Shown one piece after another: positions 8,994-17,215 of a stretch of DNA of 64,000 nt. The first letter of the stretch is position 1; each line of letters begins with the position of its first letter. Source of the DNA: CAUYXS01 sp965248495. Lineage in GTDB: Bacteria > Chloroflexota > Dehalococcoidia > Lucifugimonadales > Australimonadaceae. Location of the stretch: assembly GCA_965248495.1 (NCBI GenBank), contig CBDFJL010000003.1, positions 1,550,001 through 1,614,000 on the forward strand, in the 5' to 3' direction. Under the pieces are notes generated by a model. The model had not been told where the DNA came from and ran no database searches. It saw nothing but the letters and a program-made list of their open reading frames with translations. The position numbers were made by a program, and so were the translations under genes.

Positions 8994-9694
8994 GCGGTCG
9001 TCTCCGGGAGCTGGGCCAGGGTAGGGAGCGTCGCGTCGACGACCCTTCGCATAGCGGCCCCCGCCGCGCGCGCCTGCCCGGCGAGGCGAAGCATGGCGCG
9101 GAGCAGCAGCGGGTTCGTGGCCAGCGCTGCGATGCTGTGGCGCCACTCGCGACGGCCGCCGTCCTCGACGATAGTGCCGACGAAGTCGGGCAGGTCTTCG
9201 TGGAACTCATCGAGGATCACCCGCACCGCCAGGAAAGGGACGCTCTCGTCCCGTGCCACCTCGGCCAACGCGAAACCCTCCATGTCCACGACGGCGGCGC
9301 CGCTGTCGGCCCGCGCTCGCCACTTGTCGGGGCGGCGCAACAGCGGGCGGTCGACGGTCAGCAGCGCGTCCACCGCAGGCTCGATGCCCGCCCGCCGGAG
9401 GACGGGCCCCAGCGTCTCGGTGGCCAGGTCAAGGCTGCGTCCGTCGGCCGTGCGGACCTGCGTGCACAGGACGACGTCGGCGGTCCCCGCCATGGGCTCG
9501 AGCCCACCGCCAAAGCCGAGCGAGAGGACCACCGCGGGCCGGCGTTGCGCCATCAGGCGTTGGAGGGAGGGCGCGGCTATGTGGCCGATGCCGACCTCTG
9601 CGACGTCGACCGTTCCGCCCGTGCCAGGGCGCAGGCCCCCAAGCTCGCGCTTGGTCGGGGCCACCACCAGCGGGCGGGCGGAGGACTCATGCAC
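8990..9694 (-). CDS. hpnG: HpnG-like adenosylhopane nucleosidase
   Basis: Nucleoside phosphorylase / nucleosidase-fold protein placed between the unknown 124-residue gene and hpnA. In hopanoid producers HpnG removes adenine from adenosylhopane, leaving (phospho)ribosylhopane. Visible features are the N-terminal VVAPTKRELGGL, a glycine-rich VLSLGFGGGLEPM segment near residue 57, and VVDMEGFALAEVA (about 138-150), the Met-Glu substrate-binding motif of this fold, followed by FLAVRVILDE. Length 234 is typical. The stop is coupled to hpnA by a 4-bp overlap. Name depends on fold plus cluster; strongly supported. Confidence 0.88.
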   Translation of the reverse strand: MHESSARPLVVAPTKRELGGLRPGTGGTVDVAEVGIGHIAAPSLQRLMAQRRPAVVLSLGFGGGLEPMAGTADVVLCTQVRTADGRSLDLATETLGPVLRRAGIEPAVDALLTVDRPLLRRPDKWRARADSGAAVVDMEGFALAEVARDESVPFLAVRVILDEFHEDLPDFVGTIVEDGGRREWRHSIAALATNPLLLRAMLRLAGQARAAGAAMRRVVDATLPTLAQLPETTA

Positions 9695-9724
9695 GTTGGC
9701 ACGTTGGGTTCACGAGGGCGGAGC

Positions 9725-10099
9725 TTATTCAGCCGGCGCTTCGTTTGGGGCGTCTTGGGCTGGCTGACCCTGCGCCTTGCGCTTCTGGTAGTCCGCGTAG
9801 GAATTGCCTTTGGCAGTGTCGGTGCCGGTGAACCGGATGTTGGCGATGTCGGCGTAGGGCAGGGAGAACGGGCCATCACCCTTGTCGTCGAGGTATTGAA
9901 CGAAGGCGCCCGGCGAGCGCACGTTGCGGTCGAACAGGTAGCCGACGACGGTGCTCCCGCCGGTGGTGTCTATCGTAACGTTGCCACGGTAGGCGAAGGC
10001 CTTTTCGATAACGTCCCGAACGTCAACCGGGCCGTCCGCGGCAGGGTCCCAGCCCTCCAGGCTGGCCATCTCGCCCGCTAGCTCAGACTCGGGGCTCAT
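9725..10099 (-). CDS. Conserved-looking protein of unknown function inside hopanoid operon
   Basis: A 124-residue soluble protein with no family I recognise. It has no signal peptide or membrane segment. The centre (about residues 40-95) is predicted to be beta-rich, with GNVTIDTTGGSTVVGYLFDR and a DGPFSLPYADIANIRFTG segment, and the C-terminus is a short polar Gln/Ala/Glu-rich tail. It lies 13 bp downstream of hpnH and 30 bp upstream of hpnG, so it must be made with them. That placement between the two enzymes that build the ribosyl side chain suggests an accessory role, but nothing in the sequence shows chemistry. Confidence 0.75.
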   Translation of the reverse strand: MSPESELAGEMASLEGWDPAADGPVDVRDVIEKAFAYRGNVTIDTTGGSTVVGYLFDRNVRSPGAFVQYLDDKGDGPFSLPYADIANIRFTGTDTAKGNSYADYQKRKAQGQPAQDAPNEAPAE

Positions 10100-10112
10100 T
10101 GGAGCGCCTGCG

Positions 10113-11135
10113 CTACACCTTCCCGGTGACGGTCGAGACGACGGTGTCCTTCAGGCCGCGCCACGAGCCGAACGTCACGGCTACTGCCGTGGGCTCGTAC
10201 CCAGAATGGACCATGCAGTCCTGGCAGCCCGGGTTGCCGCTGGCGTGGCCGTAGTTCTCCCAGGCGGTGTCCGTCATGAGCTCGCGGAACGATGCCGCGT
10301 ACCCGTCCTGCATCAGGTAGCAGGGCTTCTGCCAGCCAAACAGGGTGTAGAGCGGGTTGCCCCATGGGGTGCACTCGAGTTCTTGCTTGCCCACGAGGAA
10401 ACGAAGGAACAGGGGCGATTGGTTGAACCGCCAGTGCTTCTTCTTGTCGCCCAGTATCTTGCCGAAGAGCTCTCTGGTCTTCTCCCGGCCGAGGAAGTGC
10501 GTCTGGTCCGGTGCCTTCTCATAACTGTAGCCCGGCGAGACCATCATCCCTTCGACGCCGATGTCCATCATCTCGTCGAAGAACTCGCGGACCCGCAGCG
10601 GCTCCACGTTGTCAAACAGCGTGGTGTTGGTGGTCACGCGGAAGCCGCGTCGCAGCGCTTCGCGAATGCCCTCGACCGCCGTGTCGTAGACGCCGTCGTG
10701 GCACACCGACTCGTCGTGTTCTTCGCGCAAGCCGTCCATGTGGATGCTGAAGCTCAGGTACTTGGACGGGGTGAACAGCCCGGCCTCGAGCTTCTGCTTG
10801 AGCAGGACGGCGTTGGTGCAGACGTAGACGTACTTCTTACGCTTTACCAGCGCGTCGACCAGCTCGCTGATGTGCGGGTAGAGCAGCGGCTCGCCACCGG
10901 GAATGCTGACCATGGGGGCGCCGCATTCGTCGACGGCCGCCAGCGCCTGGGCCACGCTCATGTTCTTGCGCAGCACCTGGGCCGGGTATTGGATCTTGCC
11001 GCACCCGGCGCACGCAAGGTTGCAGCGCAGCAGGGGCTCGATCATCAGCACCAGCGGATAGCGCTTGCGGCGAAACAGCCGCTGCTTGAGCACGTACGTC
11101 GCGACGGTCCACGCCTGGGATGCCGGCACAGCCAT
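10113..11135 (-). CDS. hpnH: HpnH, adenosylhopane synthase (radical SAM)
   Basis: Radical SAM enzyme that joins the 5'-deoxyadenosyl group to hopene, the first step of C35 hopanoid side-chain formation. The [4Fe-4S] ligand motif C-x3-C-x2-C is C38, C42 and C45 in RCNLACAGCGK. The SIPGGEPLLYP segment (about residue 97) is the SAM-binding GGE motif. The C-terminal half contains further cysteines (including CTPWGN and CQDC) as in the HpnH family. Length 340 matches. ATG at 11135; 47 bp downstream of the polyprenyl synthase gene. Implies bacteriohopanepolyol-type products, not only hopene. Confidence 0.95.
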   Translation of the reverse strand: MAVPASQAWTVATYVLKQRLFRRKRYPLVLMIEPLLRCNLACAGCGKIQYPAQVLRKNMSVAQALAAVDECGAPMVSIPGGEPLLYPHISELVDALVKRKKYVYVCTNAVLLKQKLEAGLFTPSKYLSFSIHMDGLREEHDESVCHDGVYDTAVEGIREALRRGFRVTTNTTLFDNVEPLRVREFFDEMMDIGVEGMMVSPGYSYEKAPDQTHFLGREKTRELFGKILGDKKKHWRFNQSPLFLRFLVGKQELECTPWGNPLYTLFGWQKPCYLMQDGYAASFRELMTDTAWENYGHASGNPGCQDCMVHSGYEPTAVAVTFGSWRGLKDTVVSTVTGKV

Positions 11136-11182
11136 GGAGTTAGCCTCGCTACCCTAGGTATCTGACTGGCGGGCATTATGCC

Positions 11183-12226
11183 CTATTTATCGCGGGTGAC
11201 GAAATACTCGGCCATGGCCTCGAGCGTTCGGCGGGCGTCGGGCGGCAGGTGGAGGCCCTCGATGGCGGACACGGCACCGGCTGCCTGACGCTCCGCCGTC
11301 TGCTGGACGTGTGCTCGCGCGCCGAGCCGGTCGAGCATTTCGAGGACGCGCTCGACGTCCTCGCCCGCGACCTCATCGGCGGCATAGGCCTCGTCCAGCC
11401 AGCGCCGGTCTTCGGGCCCAGCGGACTCAAATAGGAAGACGGCCGGCATGGACTTCTTCTTGCGCCGGATGTCGGACCCCACCGGCTTGCCGGTCGCGTC
11501 CGGGTCGCCCCAGATGCCCAGAAGGTCGTCGCGCACCTGGAACGCGAGCCCCAACTGACGGCCGCACGCCCCGAAGGCGTGGGCCACGGCATCGTCGTCC
11601 GTCGCGACGAGGGCGCCGAGGTACATGGCCGCCTCGATCAGCGCGCCGGTCTTGCGGGCGACCATGTCCAGGTACTCGTCTGGGGTGACGTTGTCCGCGT
11701 GCTCGAAGGACATGTCCAGGTATTGGCCTTCGATCATCTCCAGGTAACGGCGCGTCAGCTCCACCGACGCCGCGGTGATCGTCTCGGCGCTCAGGCCCGC
11801 GTCCGCCAGCGCCAGGAGCGTTTGGTCCGCGACGACGCGCATGCCGTTGCCGGCCGCGATTGCCTGGTGCGTTCCGAAGACCGTCCAGGCTGTCGCGCGC
11901 CCACGCCGCGTCGTGTCCCCGTCCTGGACGTCGTCGTGCAAGAGCGAGAAATTGTGGACGAGCTCCAGCGCGGCCGCGGCGGGTAGCGCCCGACGCCAAT
12001 CGCCTCCGGCCAGCTCGCAGGAGGCGAGGCACAGGATGGGGCGGAGGCCCTTGCCGCTGTCCTCGTCGACGGGCCTCCCATCGCGGTCCTGCCAGCCGAG
12101 GTGGTAGCGCAATAGGTCGAAGTAGCCGTCAGGCGAGTCGGGGACCGAAGCGCGGAGCCGTGCCTTGACGTCGGCCAGGTAGCGCTGGGCGAGGGCAGAG
12201 ACTTCGCGTTCTGCGGTCGCGGGCAC
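11183..12226 (-). CDS. Polyprenyl (farnesyl/geranylgeranyl-type) diphosphate synthase
   Basis: Short-chain trans-prenyl transferase that makes allylic diphosphates from IPP and DMAPP. The first aspartate-rich motif is DDVQDGD at 98-104 followed by TRRGRATAW, and the second is DDLLGIWGD at 233-241 preceded by LGLAFQVR. An N-terminal GKGLRPILC block at 59-67 is also typical. Length 347. As the first gene of the operon, it plausibly supplies farnesyl diphosphate to HpnD, though chain length cannot be read from the motif alone. Start ATG is at 12226; about 190 bp separate it from the next gene upstream, where the operon promoter should lie. Confidence 0.92.
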   Translation of the reverse strand: MPATAEREVSALAQRYLADVKARLRASVPDSPDGYFDLLRYHLGWQDRDGRPVDEDSGKGLRPILCLASCELAGGDWRRALPAAAALELVHNFSLLHDDVQDGDTTRRGRATAWTVFGTHQAIAAGNGMRVVADQTLLALADAGLSAETITAASVELTRRYLEMIEGQYLDMSFEHADNVTPDEYLDMVARKTGALIEAAMYLGALVATDDDAVAHAFGACGRQLGLAFQVRDDLLGIWGDPDATGKPVGSDIRRKKKSMPAVFLFESAGPEDRRWLDEAYAADEVAGEDVERVLEMLDRLGARAHVQQTAERQAAGAVSAIEGLHLPPDARRTLEAMAEYFVTRDK

Positions 12227-12413
12227 GGGGCCTCCGTCGAGCGCGGGCTGGGGACTACGCCAGGCCGTTTACAGCCTGACGGTGCGGCGGAGCGTACTGC
12301 GTGGCCCCGTGGGTGTCAACGGTGCTCGACCGCATCCCGGCCATGGCCGCTCGGGCATGAGCAGCCGCGTCAAAACCGGCCGTAGGGTTTTCCCATCTCG
12401 GTGGGGAAGGGCT

Positions 12414-13073
12414 TTATCGCTGCTTGTCGAGCCTGCGGGCCCGCCGCACCGCATAGACGGAAAGCGCGATTGCCGCGATGAGCGGGATGATGAGCCAAAA
12501 GAGGACCAGTGCGAAGGCGGCACTGCCGACCACCACCAGGAAGGCCCCCAGCGACGGCGAGCGGCGCATCACCCCGAACCCACCGAGGATAAGGCCGAAG
12601 GCCAGCGGCCAGGTGACAATCAACACCCAAAAGGTATCGGGCAACCACGCGTAACCCAGACTCTGATACTCGATGGAGCTCACCGTCCAGCCCCGGCGGA
12701 ACTGATTGGCCACCGTGAAGGTAAGGACCGCCGCCAACAAAACGAGGGCGAGCCCACCAACCCCATAGGCCATCGTGCGCGACGTCGACGACTGAACCAT
12801 GGCTGTCTCCTTCGCTCCGCTGTCGTTTCTCTTCCCGAGCTGGGCTACCCGCCAGACGAGGTCGTCCGGTGTACCTAGGGCCCACCTCATGAGCACGTGT
12901 GTGCCAAGGCCTGAGGTGCGCCCCGTTAGGGTTGCCTCCATCGCCTGTTCCCAAAGGTCAGCCTCGATCTCCTCACGTCGTTCGCCGCGCACGGAGGGGC
13001 GGAGGCCGGCGGTGTAGACGTGCACCCAGCCGCGTACGAAGCGCATCGACCTCGGGAGCGCGACGGTGCTCAC
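12414..13073 (-). CDS. Membrane protein, probable partner of PadR regulator
   Basis: A 219-residue protein. The N-terminal third is soluble and carries RGERREEIEADLWEQ, a segment like the permease-prefix/HAAS-type domain that often follows PadR genes, and then LMRWALGTPDDLVWRVAQ. The C-terminal part has about three to four hydrophobic segments (a first helix at YGVGGLALVLLAAVLTFTV, a second around FWVLIVTWPLAFGLILGG, and a third and fourth in the last 50 residues) and ends in a basic RRARRLDKQR tail. The GTG at 13073 overlaps the PadR stop by 4 bp, so the two are co-translated. Probable membrane partner of the repressor; function unknown. Confidence 0.75.
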   Translation of the reverse strand: MSTVALPRSMRFVRGWVHVYTAGLRPSVRGERREEIEADLWEQAMEATLTGRTSGLGTHVLMRWALGTPDDLVWRVAQLGKRNDSGAKETAMVQSSTSRTMAYGVGGLALVLLAAVLTFTVANQFRRGWTVSSIEYQSLGYAWLPDTFWVLIVTWPLAFGLILGGFGVMRRSPSLGAFLVVVGSAAFALVLFWLIIPLIAAIALSVYAVRRARRLDKQR

Positions 13074-13435
13074 GACATCGCTTGCCCAGGCCGGAGTCTG
13101 GCAGGCGCAGACGGCGAGGACTGTGCCTCGCGCGACTTGGCCAGCGCGGCTTCGCCCGCCAGCGTGACCCGATAGAACCGCCGCCGCGGCCGGCCCTCGT
13201 CTGCCGCTAACTGAGGGTCCTCCCAGAGGTCGTTCAGGTAGCCCGCCTTGTGCAGGCGGTCGAGGGCCTTGTAGAGCGTTCCGTAGGCCGTCAGGAGCCG
13301 AGCACCGGTCCGGTCCCTCATCTCCTTCGCCAGGAGGAATCCATGCACGGCTGCGGTGCCGTGCGCTCGCAGCCCGATGGCCACCTCGAGGATGGTGATT
13401 TCGATGGGGACGAGTGACCCAGCTTTCCTGCGCAT
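13070..13435 (-). CDS. PadR-family transcriptional regulator
   Basis: Winged-helix DNA-binding repressor of 121 residues. The core reads HGFLLAKEMRDRTG, then TAYGTLYKALDRLHKAGYL (about 49-67, the recognition helix region with the family's G-T-L-Y signature), then RPRRRFYRVTLAGEAALA, the wing. The C-terminal helix is short and degenerate, with a Ser/Ala/Pro-rich tail, so this is close to the minimal PadR form. It is immediately followed by the membrane gene with a 4-bp overlap. PadR proteins usually repress their own operon; no operator was identified with confidence. Confidence 0.9.
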   Translation of the reverse strand: MRRKAGSLVPIEITILEVAIGLRAHGTAAVHGFLLAKEMRDRTGARLLTAYGTLYKALDRLHKAGYLNDLWEDPQLAADEGRPRRRFYRVTLAGEAALAKSREAQSSPSAPARLRPGQAMS

Positions 13436-13663
13436 GGCGGGACAATAGGAAGATATAGTCGGATTGTCAAGCCTGAGCGGTGAACCTGAGGGTCGGCCTA
13501 ACGCCGCGTGACCAACCTGCGCTCTATGGAAGGCGTAGCGGTGCTATCGCCTATAGGTCATCAGGATGACAAGGGAGCGCTATGCAACGGAGTGGCCGAG
13601 GCGAGCGGCTGCTAGGGGAACGCGCCAGCGGGACTGTCTGGGCGCCGGCAATGCCCGGGCCCG

Positions 13664-13885
13664 CTACAGCTCCCCGTGCAGACGCTTCAGGTCGTATTCC
13701 ATCGACTCCATGCGCCGCTCGATAGGCCACTTGCTGAACGCGACCAGGAGGACGAACACGACGCTGACAAAGGGCACGACCATAAGCAACCCGTACCAAG
13801 CCGGCCAGCCGATGCGGTAGTAGATGCGCGACCATCCAATGACGGAGATGGCCGCGAACAGGAGCGCAATTATTACGAATGGCAT
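13664..13885 (-). CDS. Small two-helix membrane protein
   Basis: A 73-residue protein starting at ATG 13885. It has one hydrophobic segment at residues 2-15 (PFVIIALLFAAISVIG) and a second near 29-45 (GLLMVVPFVSVVFVLLVAF), then an amphipathic helical tail (ERRMESMEYDLKRLHGEL) that could form a coiled coil. No family recognised. It follows the M20 peptidase gene by 13 bp on the same strand and is likely co-transcribed with it. A longer reading from 13924 would overlap the peptidase gene and is less likely. Confidence 0.6.
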   Translation of the reverse strand: MPFVIIALLFAAISVIGWSRIYYRIGWPAWYGLLMVVPFVSVVFVLLVAFSKWPIERRMESMEYDLKRLHGEL

Positions 13886-13898
13886 GGTCGAGCCTCGC

Positions 13899-15260
13899 TT
13901 ATCGGTTGCCCGCGGCCATCGCACTGAGCAGCTCGGCGGTGTGCAGAATGCCCATGCGGAAGTAGTCGCGGCGGATGTTTTCGTTCGGCGCGTGGATACG
14001 GTTCCCAGGGTAGTCGATGCCGCACGAGGCCACGGGCAGGTCGAGCACGTGCTGGATGGGGTATTGCGGTCCTGTGCCCGTCATGCTGGGCTGGAGGTAG
14101 GGCTCGCTTCCGTAGACGGTCCGCGCGGTGTCGGACACCAGCTTCACGAAGGGATCGGCCAGCGGTGTGCGCGCGGGTTGCTCGGACGTCAGCACGCTGA
14201 TGCTGATGTCGCTGTAGCCCTGGCCGTCAAGGTGTTCGCGCAGGCTTGCCAGCACCTCCTGCGGGTCCTGGTTCGGGACCAGCCGGAAGTCGATCTTCAC
14301 CCGTGCGACGGCGGGCAGGATGGTCTTGGCACCGACGCCGGTGTAGCCGCCGACGATGCCGGCGATGTTGGCCGTCGGGTCCATGATCATCCGGCGCCGG
14401 AACTCATAGCCCGTGGCCTCGCCCAGCACCATCTCCAGGCCCAGGTCCTGGCGAAAGGCGTCGTCGGTATCGGGGAGTGCCTTGAGGGCCGCGATCTCCT
14501 CGTCGAGGGCGGGGCGGATGCGGTCGTAGAAGCCGCGCAGTTTGATGTTTTCGTTGGCGTCCTTCATCGACGCCAGCGCCCACACCAGCCGCCACGCGGG
14601 GTTTGGCACCGTCGGCGCGTACGACGAGTGAGAGTCGCGGGCCGCGGCGCGGCACTCCAGCTCGACGTACAGCAATCCCTTCACGCCCAGCGAGATCAGC
14701 GGGCGTCCATCCCAGTTCACGCCGCCACCCTCCCAGATGCAAGCGTCGGCCTTCAGCACATCTTTGTGCTCGTTGACGAAGTCGTGGAAGCCGGGGCTGC
14801 CGATCTCCTCGGCCCCTTCGAGGCAGAACTTGATTTGGAGAGGCGGCTCGCCCGTGGTCGCGCGCAGGGCCTTGATGGCGGCGAGCCGGGCGATGAACGG
14901 CCCCTTGTCGTCGGAGATGCCGCGCCCGTAGATGTAGCCCTCCTTCTCGAACGGCTCGAAGGGTGGCGACTCCCACTCGTCGAGCGGGTCGGGCGGCTGC
15001 ACGTCGTAGTGGTTGTAGAACAGGATGGTCTGCTCGGCCTCACTGGTGGTCTTACCGAAGACCACGGGGTAGCCAGGGTCCGCCGTCGGCATGATGGCCG
15101 GTTCGAGCCCTGCCTTGCGTAGCTCCTCGGCCACCATCTCGGAGCACTCCAGGACGCCGTCACGCTGGGCGCTGACGCTGCGTTGGGAGACGAGGCGCTT
15201 GAGGTCGTCCAGCGTCTCCTCGAGGTGCTCGTCGATGTAAGCTCGGGTCGAATCGTCCAC
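13899..15260 (-). CDS. M20/ArgE/DapE-family metallopeptidase (dipeptidase-like)
   Basis: Zinc-dependent cytosolic amidohydrolase/peptidase of 453 residues. Metal-binding residues are in place: H84 and the D86 pair in NHYDVQP, D117/D118 in GISDDKGP, the catalytic and metal-binding E151-E152 in EGAEEIGSPG, and a late His in IHAPNENI. The insert dimerisation domain lies in the middle. The start is a GTG at 15260 preceded by GGGGGAGG, 7-8 bases away; the longer upstream reading has no comparable site. It resembles M20 dipeptidases; substrate unknown. Divergently oriented from the LOG-like gene across a 272-bp gap. Confidence 0.92.
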   Translation of the reverse strand: MDDSTRAYIDEHLEETLDDLKRLVSQRSVSAQRDGVLECSEMVAEELRKAGLEPAIMPTADPGYPVVFGKTTSEAEQTILFYNHYDVQPPDPLDEWESPPFEPFEKEGYIYGRGISDDKGPFIARLAAIKALRATTGEPPLQIKFCLEGAEEIGSPGFHDFVNEHKDVLKADACIWEGGGVNWDGRPLISLGVKGLLYVELECRAAARDSHSSYAPTVPNPAWRLVWALASMKDANENIKLRGFYDRIRPALDEEIAALKALPDTDDAFRQDLGLEMVLGEATGYEFRRRMIMDPTANIAGIVGGYTGVGAKTILPAVARVKIDFRLVPNQDPQEVLASLREHLDGQGYSDISISVLTSEQPARTPLADPFVKLVSDTARTVYGSEPYLQPSMTGTGPQYPIQHVLDLPVASCGIDYPGNRIHAPNENIRRDYFRMGILHTAELLSAMAAGNR

Positions 15261-15532
15261 GGCGCGCCTCCCCCCGTCTGATCCCCATGCTCCGATAATC
15301 GCGTATGTGTAATGGTGGTTGCGGGCCGGTGGGCCTGTCAACTTCGCCCCGACTGCCGGATCGCATCGGAACGCGCTCGCGAGAATCACATGAGACACAA
15401 CCCACGGATGCGGTTCAGAGATGCGGTCCATGGGGGGCACCCATGTGGGATAGAGCCTGCGTGGAGTGTAGCCTGCAAGCTTCACACACCTAGGCAAACG
15501 TTGAGCCGCTATTCGCACGTTGGAGTTTGATC

Positions 15533-16165
15533 ATGCCTGCGCCCACCGGTACCCCCCTAGACCTGTTCCCCCGAATGGCTGTGGGCGTTATGGGCTCCGC
15601 AGGGGGGCACCTGGACCCTGAGGTCCGCGAGCGAGTGCACGAGCTGGGGAGGCTCGTGGGTGAGCGTGGCCACGTGTTGGTCACGGGTGCCGCGCCGGGG
15701 CTTCCCCAGGATGCCGTGCTCGGCGCCTGCAAATCAGGTGGGGTGGTGGTCGGCATCTCGCCCGCGCTCAACCTCGAGGAGCACGTGCGCAAATACCGGT
15801 CGCCAACCAGGGGCTACGACGTCCTGATCTTCACTGGGTCGGGGCTCATGGGGCGCGAGATCGAAAACATTCGGACTTGCGACGTCGTCGTCTTCGCCGG
15901 CGGGCGGTCCGGCACGCTGGGCGAGTTCGCGATTGCCTACGACGAAGGAAAGGTGATCGGTGTGCTCAAGAAGACGGGCGGCGTCGCGGACCACATCAAC
16001 GAGATACTCGATGTGGTGGAGAAGGAGACGGGTGCCGTCGTCCTGTCGCACCGTGACCCGATGCAGCTGCTGGACGGGCTGGAAGCTCTGTACCGAGAGC
16101 GCATCTATCCGGTGCACCTGAGCGCGCTGGAGGGCCACGACCCGGACGGGGCGTTCGAGCCCTAG
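15533..16165 (+). CDS. LOG / TIGR00725-like nucleotide-binding Rossmann protein
   Basis: A 210-residue protein of the lysine-decarboxylase-like (LOG) superfamily, in the branch often labelled TIGR00725 or DNA-processing-like. The N-terminus reads VGVMGSAGG, followed by VTGAAPGLPQDAVLGA, and the signature loop is FAGGRSGTLGEFAIAYDEGKVIGVL, corresponding to the LOG GGxGTxxE motif. This motif binds nucleotide monophosphates in characterised LOG proteins, which release cytokinin-type bases. ATG 15533 is preceded by GGAG at 7-base spacing; a TTG two codons upstream is less likely. Role in this organism is unknown. Confidence 0.82.
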   Translation: MPAPTGTPLDLFPRMAVGVMGSAGGHLDPEVRERVHELGRLVGERGHVLVTGAAPGLPQDAVLGACKSGGVVVGISPALNLEEHVRKYRSPTRGYDVLIFTGSGLMGREIENIRTCDVVVFAGGRSGTLGEFAIAYDEGKVIGVLKKTGGVADHINEILDVVEKETGAVVLSHRDPMQLLDGLEALYRERIYPVHLSALEGHDPDGAFEP

Positions 16166-16192
16166 TCCCCGCCCTCGGGGTCAACCTACCGG

Positions 16193-16651
16193 CTACTTGA
16201 TTGGCCAGTAGACCTGGGTCCTTACCTGCTCCGGTGCCATCTGCGCCGGGTCGGTGACGTAGGCCTCCCACGGTGAGCCGGCGGACTGCTCCCCATGCCG
16301 GACGATCCAGCCGTTGAGGGCACGGTAAGCGTCGGTCAGCGTGGCGTAGGGACCGACGTGGGTCGTCGTGACCACCCTGCCGGCGTACATATCACCCGAT
16401 TCGACACCGTCGCTGGCCTCCAACATCGTGGCCGTGGGTATGCCGACCTCAACGACCATCTGCTGGTCGCTCACCGCGTGGTAGATGGTGAACGGCGGCC
16501 CGGCCGGGGTGCCGCCGCGATGGGCGAGGAAGTCGTGCGTGACCTTGAGGGCGTCCGCCATGAACCGTGCCAACTCGCTGGGCCTGATAGCCCGGCGAAT
16601 GCTGAGCATCGGCTGGGGTGCCATTAGGCGGACCTCGATGTCGTGGGCCAA
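16193..16651 (-). CDS. GyrI-like / AraC effector-binding-domain protein (second of a pair)
   Basis: A 152-residue single-domain protein of the GyrI-like/SOUL-type small-molecule binding superfamily. It has the opening strand DIEVRLMAPQPMLSIRR, the PFTIYHAVSD strand, the VVTTTHVGPYATLTDAYRALNGW helix-strand unit, and the terminal EAYVTDPAQ...VYWPIK strand ending common to the family. No DNA-binding domain is attached. It lies 12 bp downstream of a paralogue sharing the same layout, so the two form a tandem pair. The likely role is binding a hydrophobic or cationic effector; no enzyme residues are evident. Confidence 0.82.
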   Translation of the reverse strand: MAHDIEVRLMAPQPMLSIRRAIRPSELARFMADALKVTHDFLAHRGGTPAGPPFTIYHAVSDQQMVVEVGIPTATMLEASDGVESGDMYAGRVVTTTHVGPYATLTDAYRALNGWIVRHGEQSAGSPWEAYVTDPAQMAPEQVRTQVYWPIK

Positions 16652-16663
16652 TCCAGGCTCCGG

Positions 16664-17125
16664 TTAACGCATCGGCCAGATGACTTCGGTGCGCCACTCG
16701 GACGGGTCGTCGGTCGTGTCGAGGCCCGTCAGGTACACCTCGCGGGGCATGCCGGTCGCGGTAGAGCCGTGTTGGTGGAGGTAGCCGTGGGCGGCCTGGT
16801 GCGCAGCGACCAGCGCTTCGTAGGGGCCCTGGTGCACCGTGACCGCCGCCTTGTCAGCCGCGAGCTTGCCCGGCTGGAGGAGGCCGGCGCCTTCCGCGCG
16901 CTCTGCAACTGGCCAACCGTGCTCAAGGTCCGCGGTCGTGGCACCGAAGGCGTAGTACTGACTGTAGGGCGGGCCCGTGGGCTCGACGCCTTTCGCCGTC
17001 AGGTAGGCCAGCCTCTCCGCCAGCGCCTCGCCCATCCGCGGGCCAAGCTCGGAGCGCTCCACCGAGATGCGCTTGCAGACGGTGCGCTGCTCCGCAAGAT
17101 CCCTAGCCTCGACCTCGTAGTCCAT
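16664..17125 (-). CDS. GyrI-like / AraC effector-binding-domain protein (first of a pair)
   Basis: A 153-residue paralogue of the next gene, with the same order of elements: DYEVEARDLAEQRTVCKR, then GPPYSQYYAFG, then AAVTVHQGPYEALVAAHQA, then PREVYLTGLDTT and the terminal VIWPMR. ATG at 17125 is preceded by GGAG at about 6 bases. A long hairpin between this gene and the VOC gene upstream suggests the pair has its own transcript. Duplicated effector-binding folds without DNA-binding domains suggest a ligand-sequestering or heterodimeric sensor pair; that is inference. Confidence 0.82.
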   Translation of the reverse strand: MDYEVEARDLAEQRTVCKRISVERSELGPRMGEALAERLAYLTAKGVEPTGPPYSQYYAFGATTADLEHGWPVAERAEGAGLLQPGKLAADKAAVTVHQGPYEALVAAHQAAHGYLHQHGSTATGMPREVYLTGLDTTDDPSEWRTEVIWPMR

Positions 17126-17159
17126 AACGTCTCCAGGCGCCCCGCCAGACGGAGAAAGA

Positions 17160-17190
17160 GAAGTGGTGCCCACCACTGGGCACCACCTCT
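17160..17190 (-). terminator. Hairpin terminator after VOC dioxygenase gene
   Basis: A perfect 10-bp inverted repeat (GTGGTGCCCA, 17163-17172, with TGGGCACCAC, 17177-17186) around a 4-base loop lies directly past the VOC stop. Read on the minus strand it is followed by TCTCTTTCTCC, a pyrimidine-rich but imperfect T-tract. It probably ends the VOC transcript and insulates the GyrI-like pair. Confidence 0.6.
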
Positions 17191-17215
17191 TTATCGCACA
17201 GCCAAACCTCTGCGG

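Noticed and set aside
13824..15122. 432-codon plus-strand frame over the M20 peptidase gene
   Set aside because: Antisense shadow; low-complexity composition.
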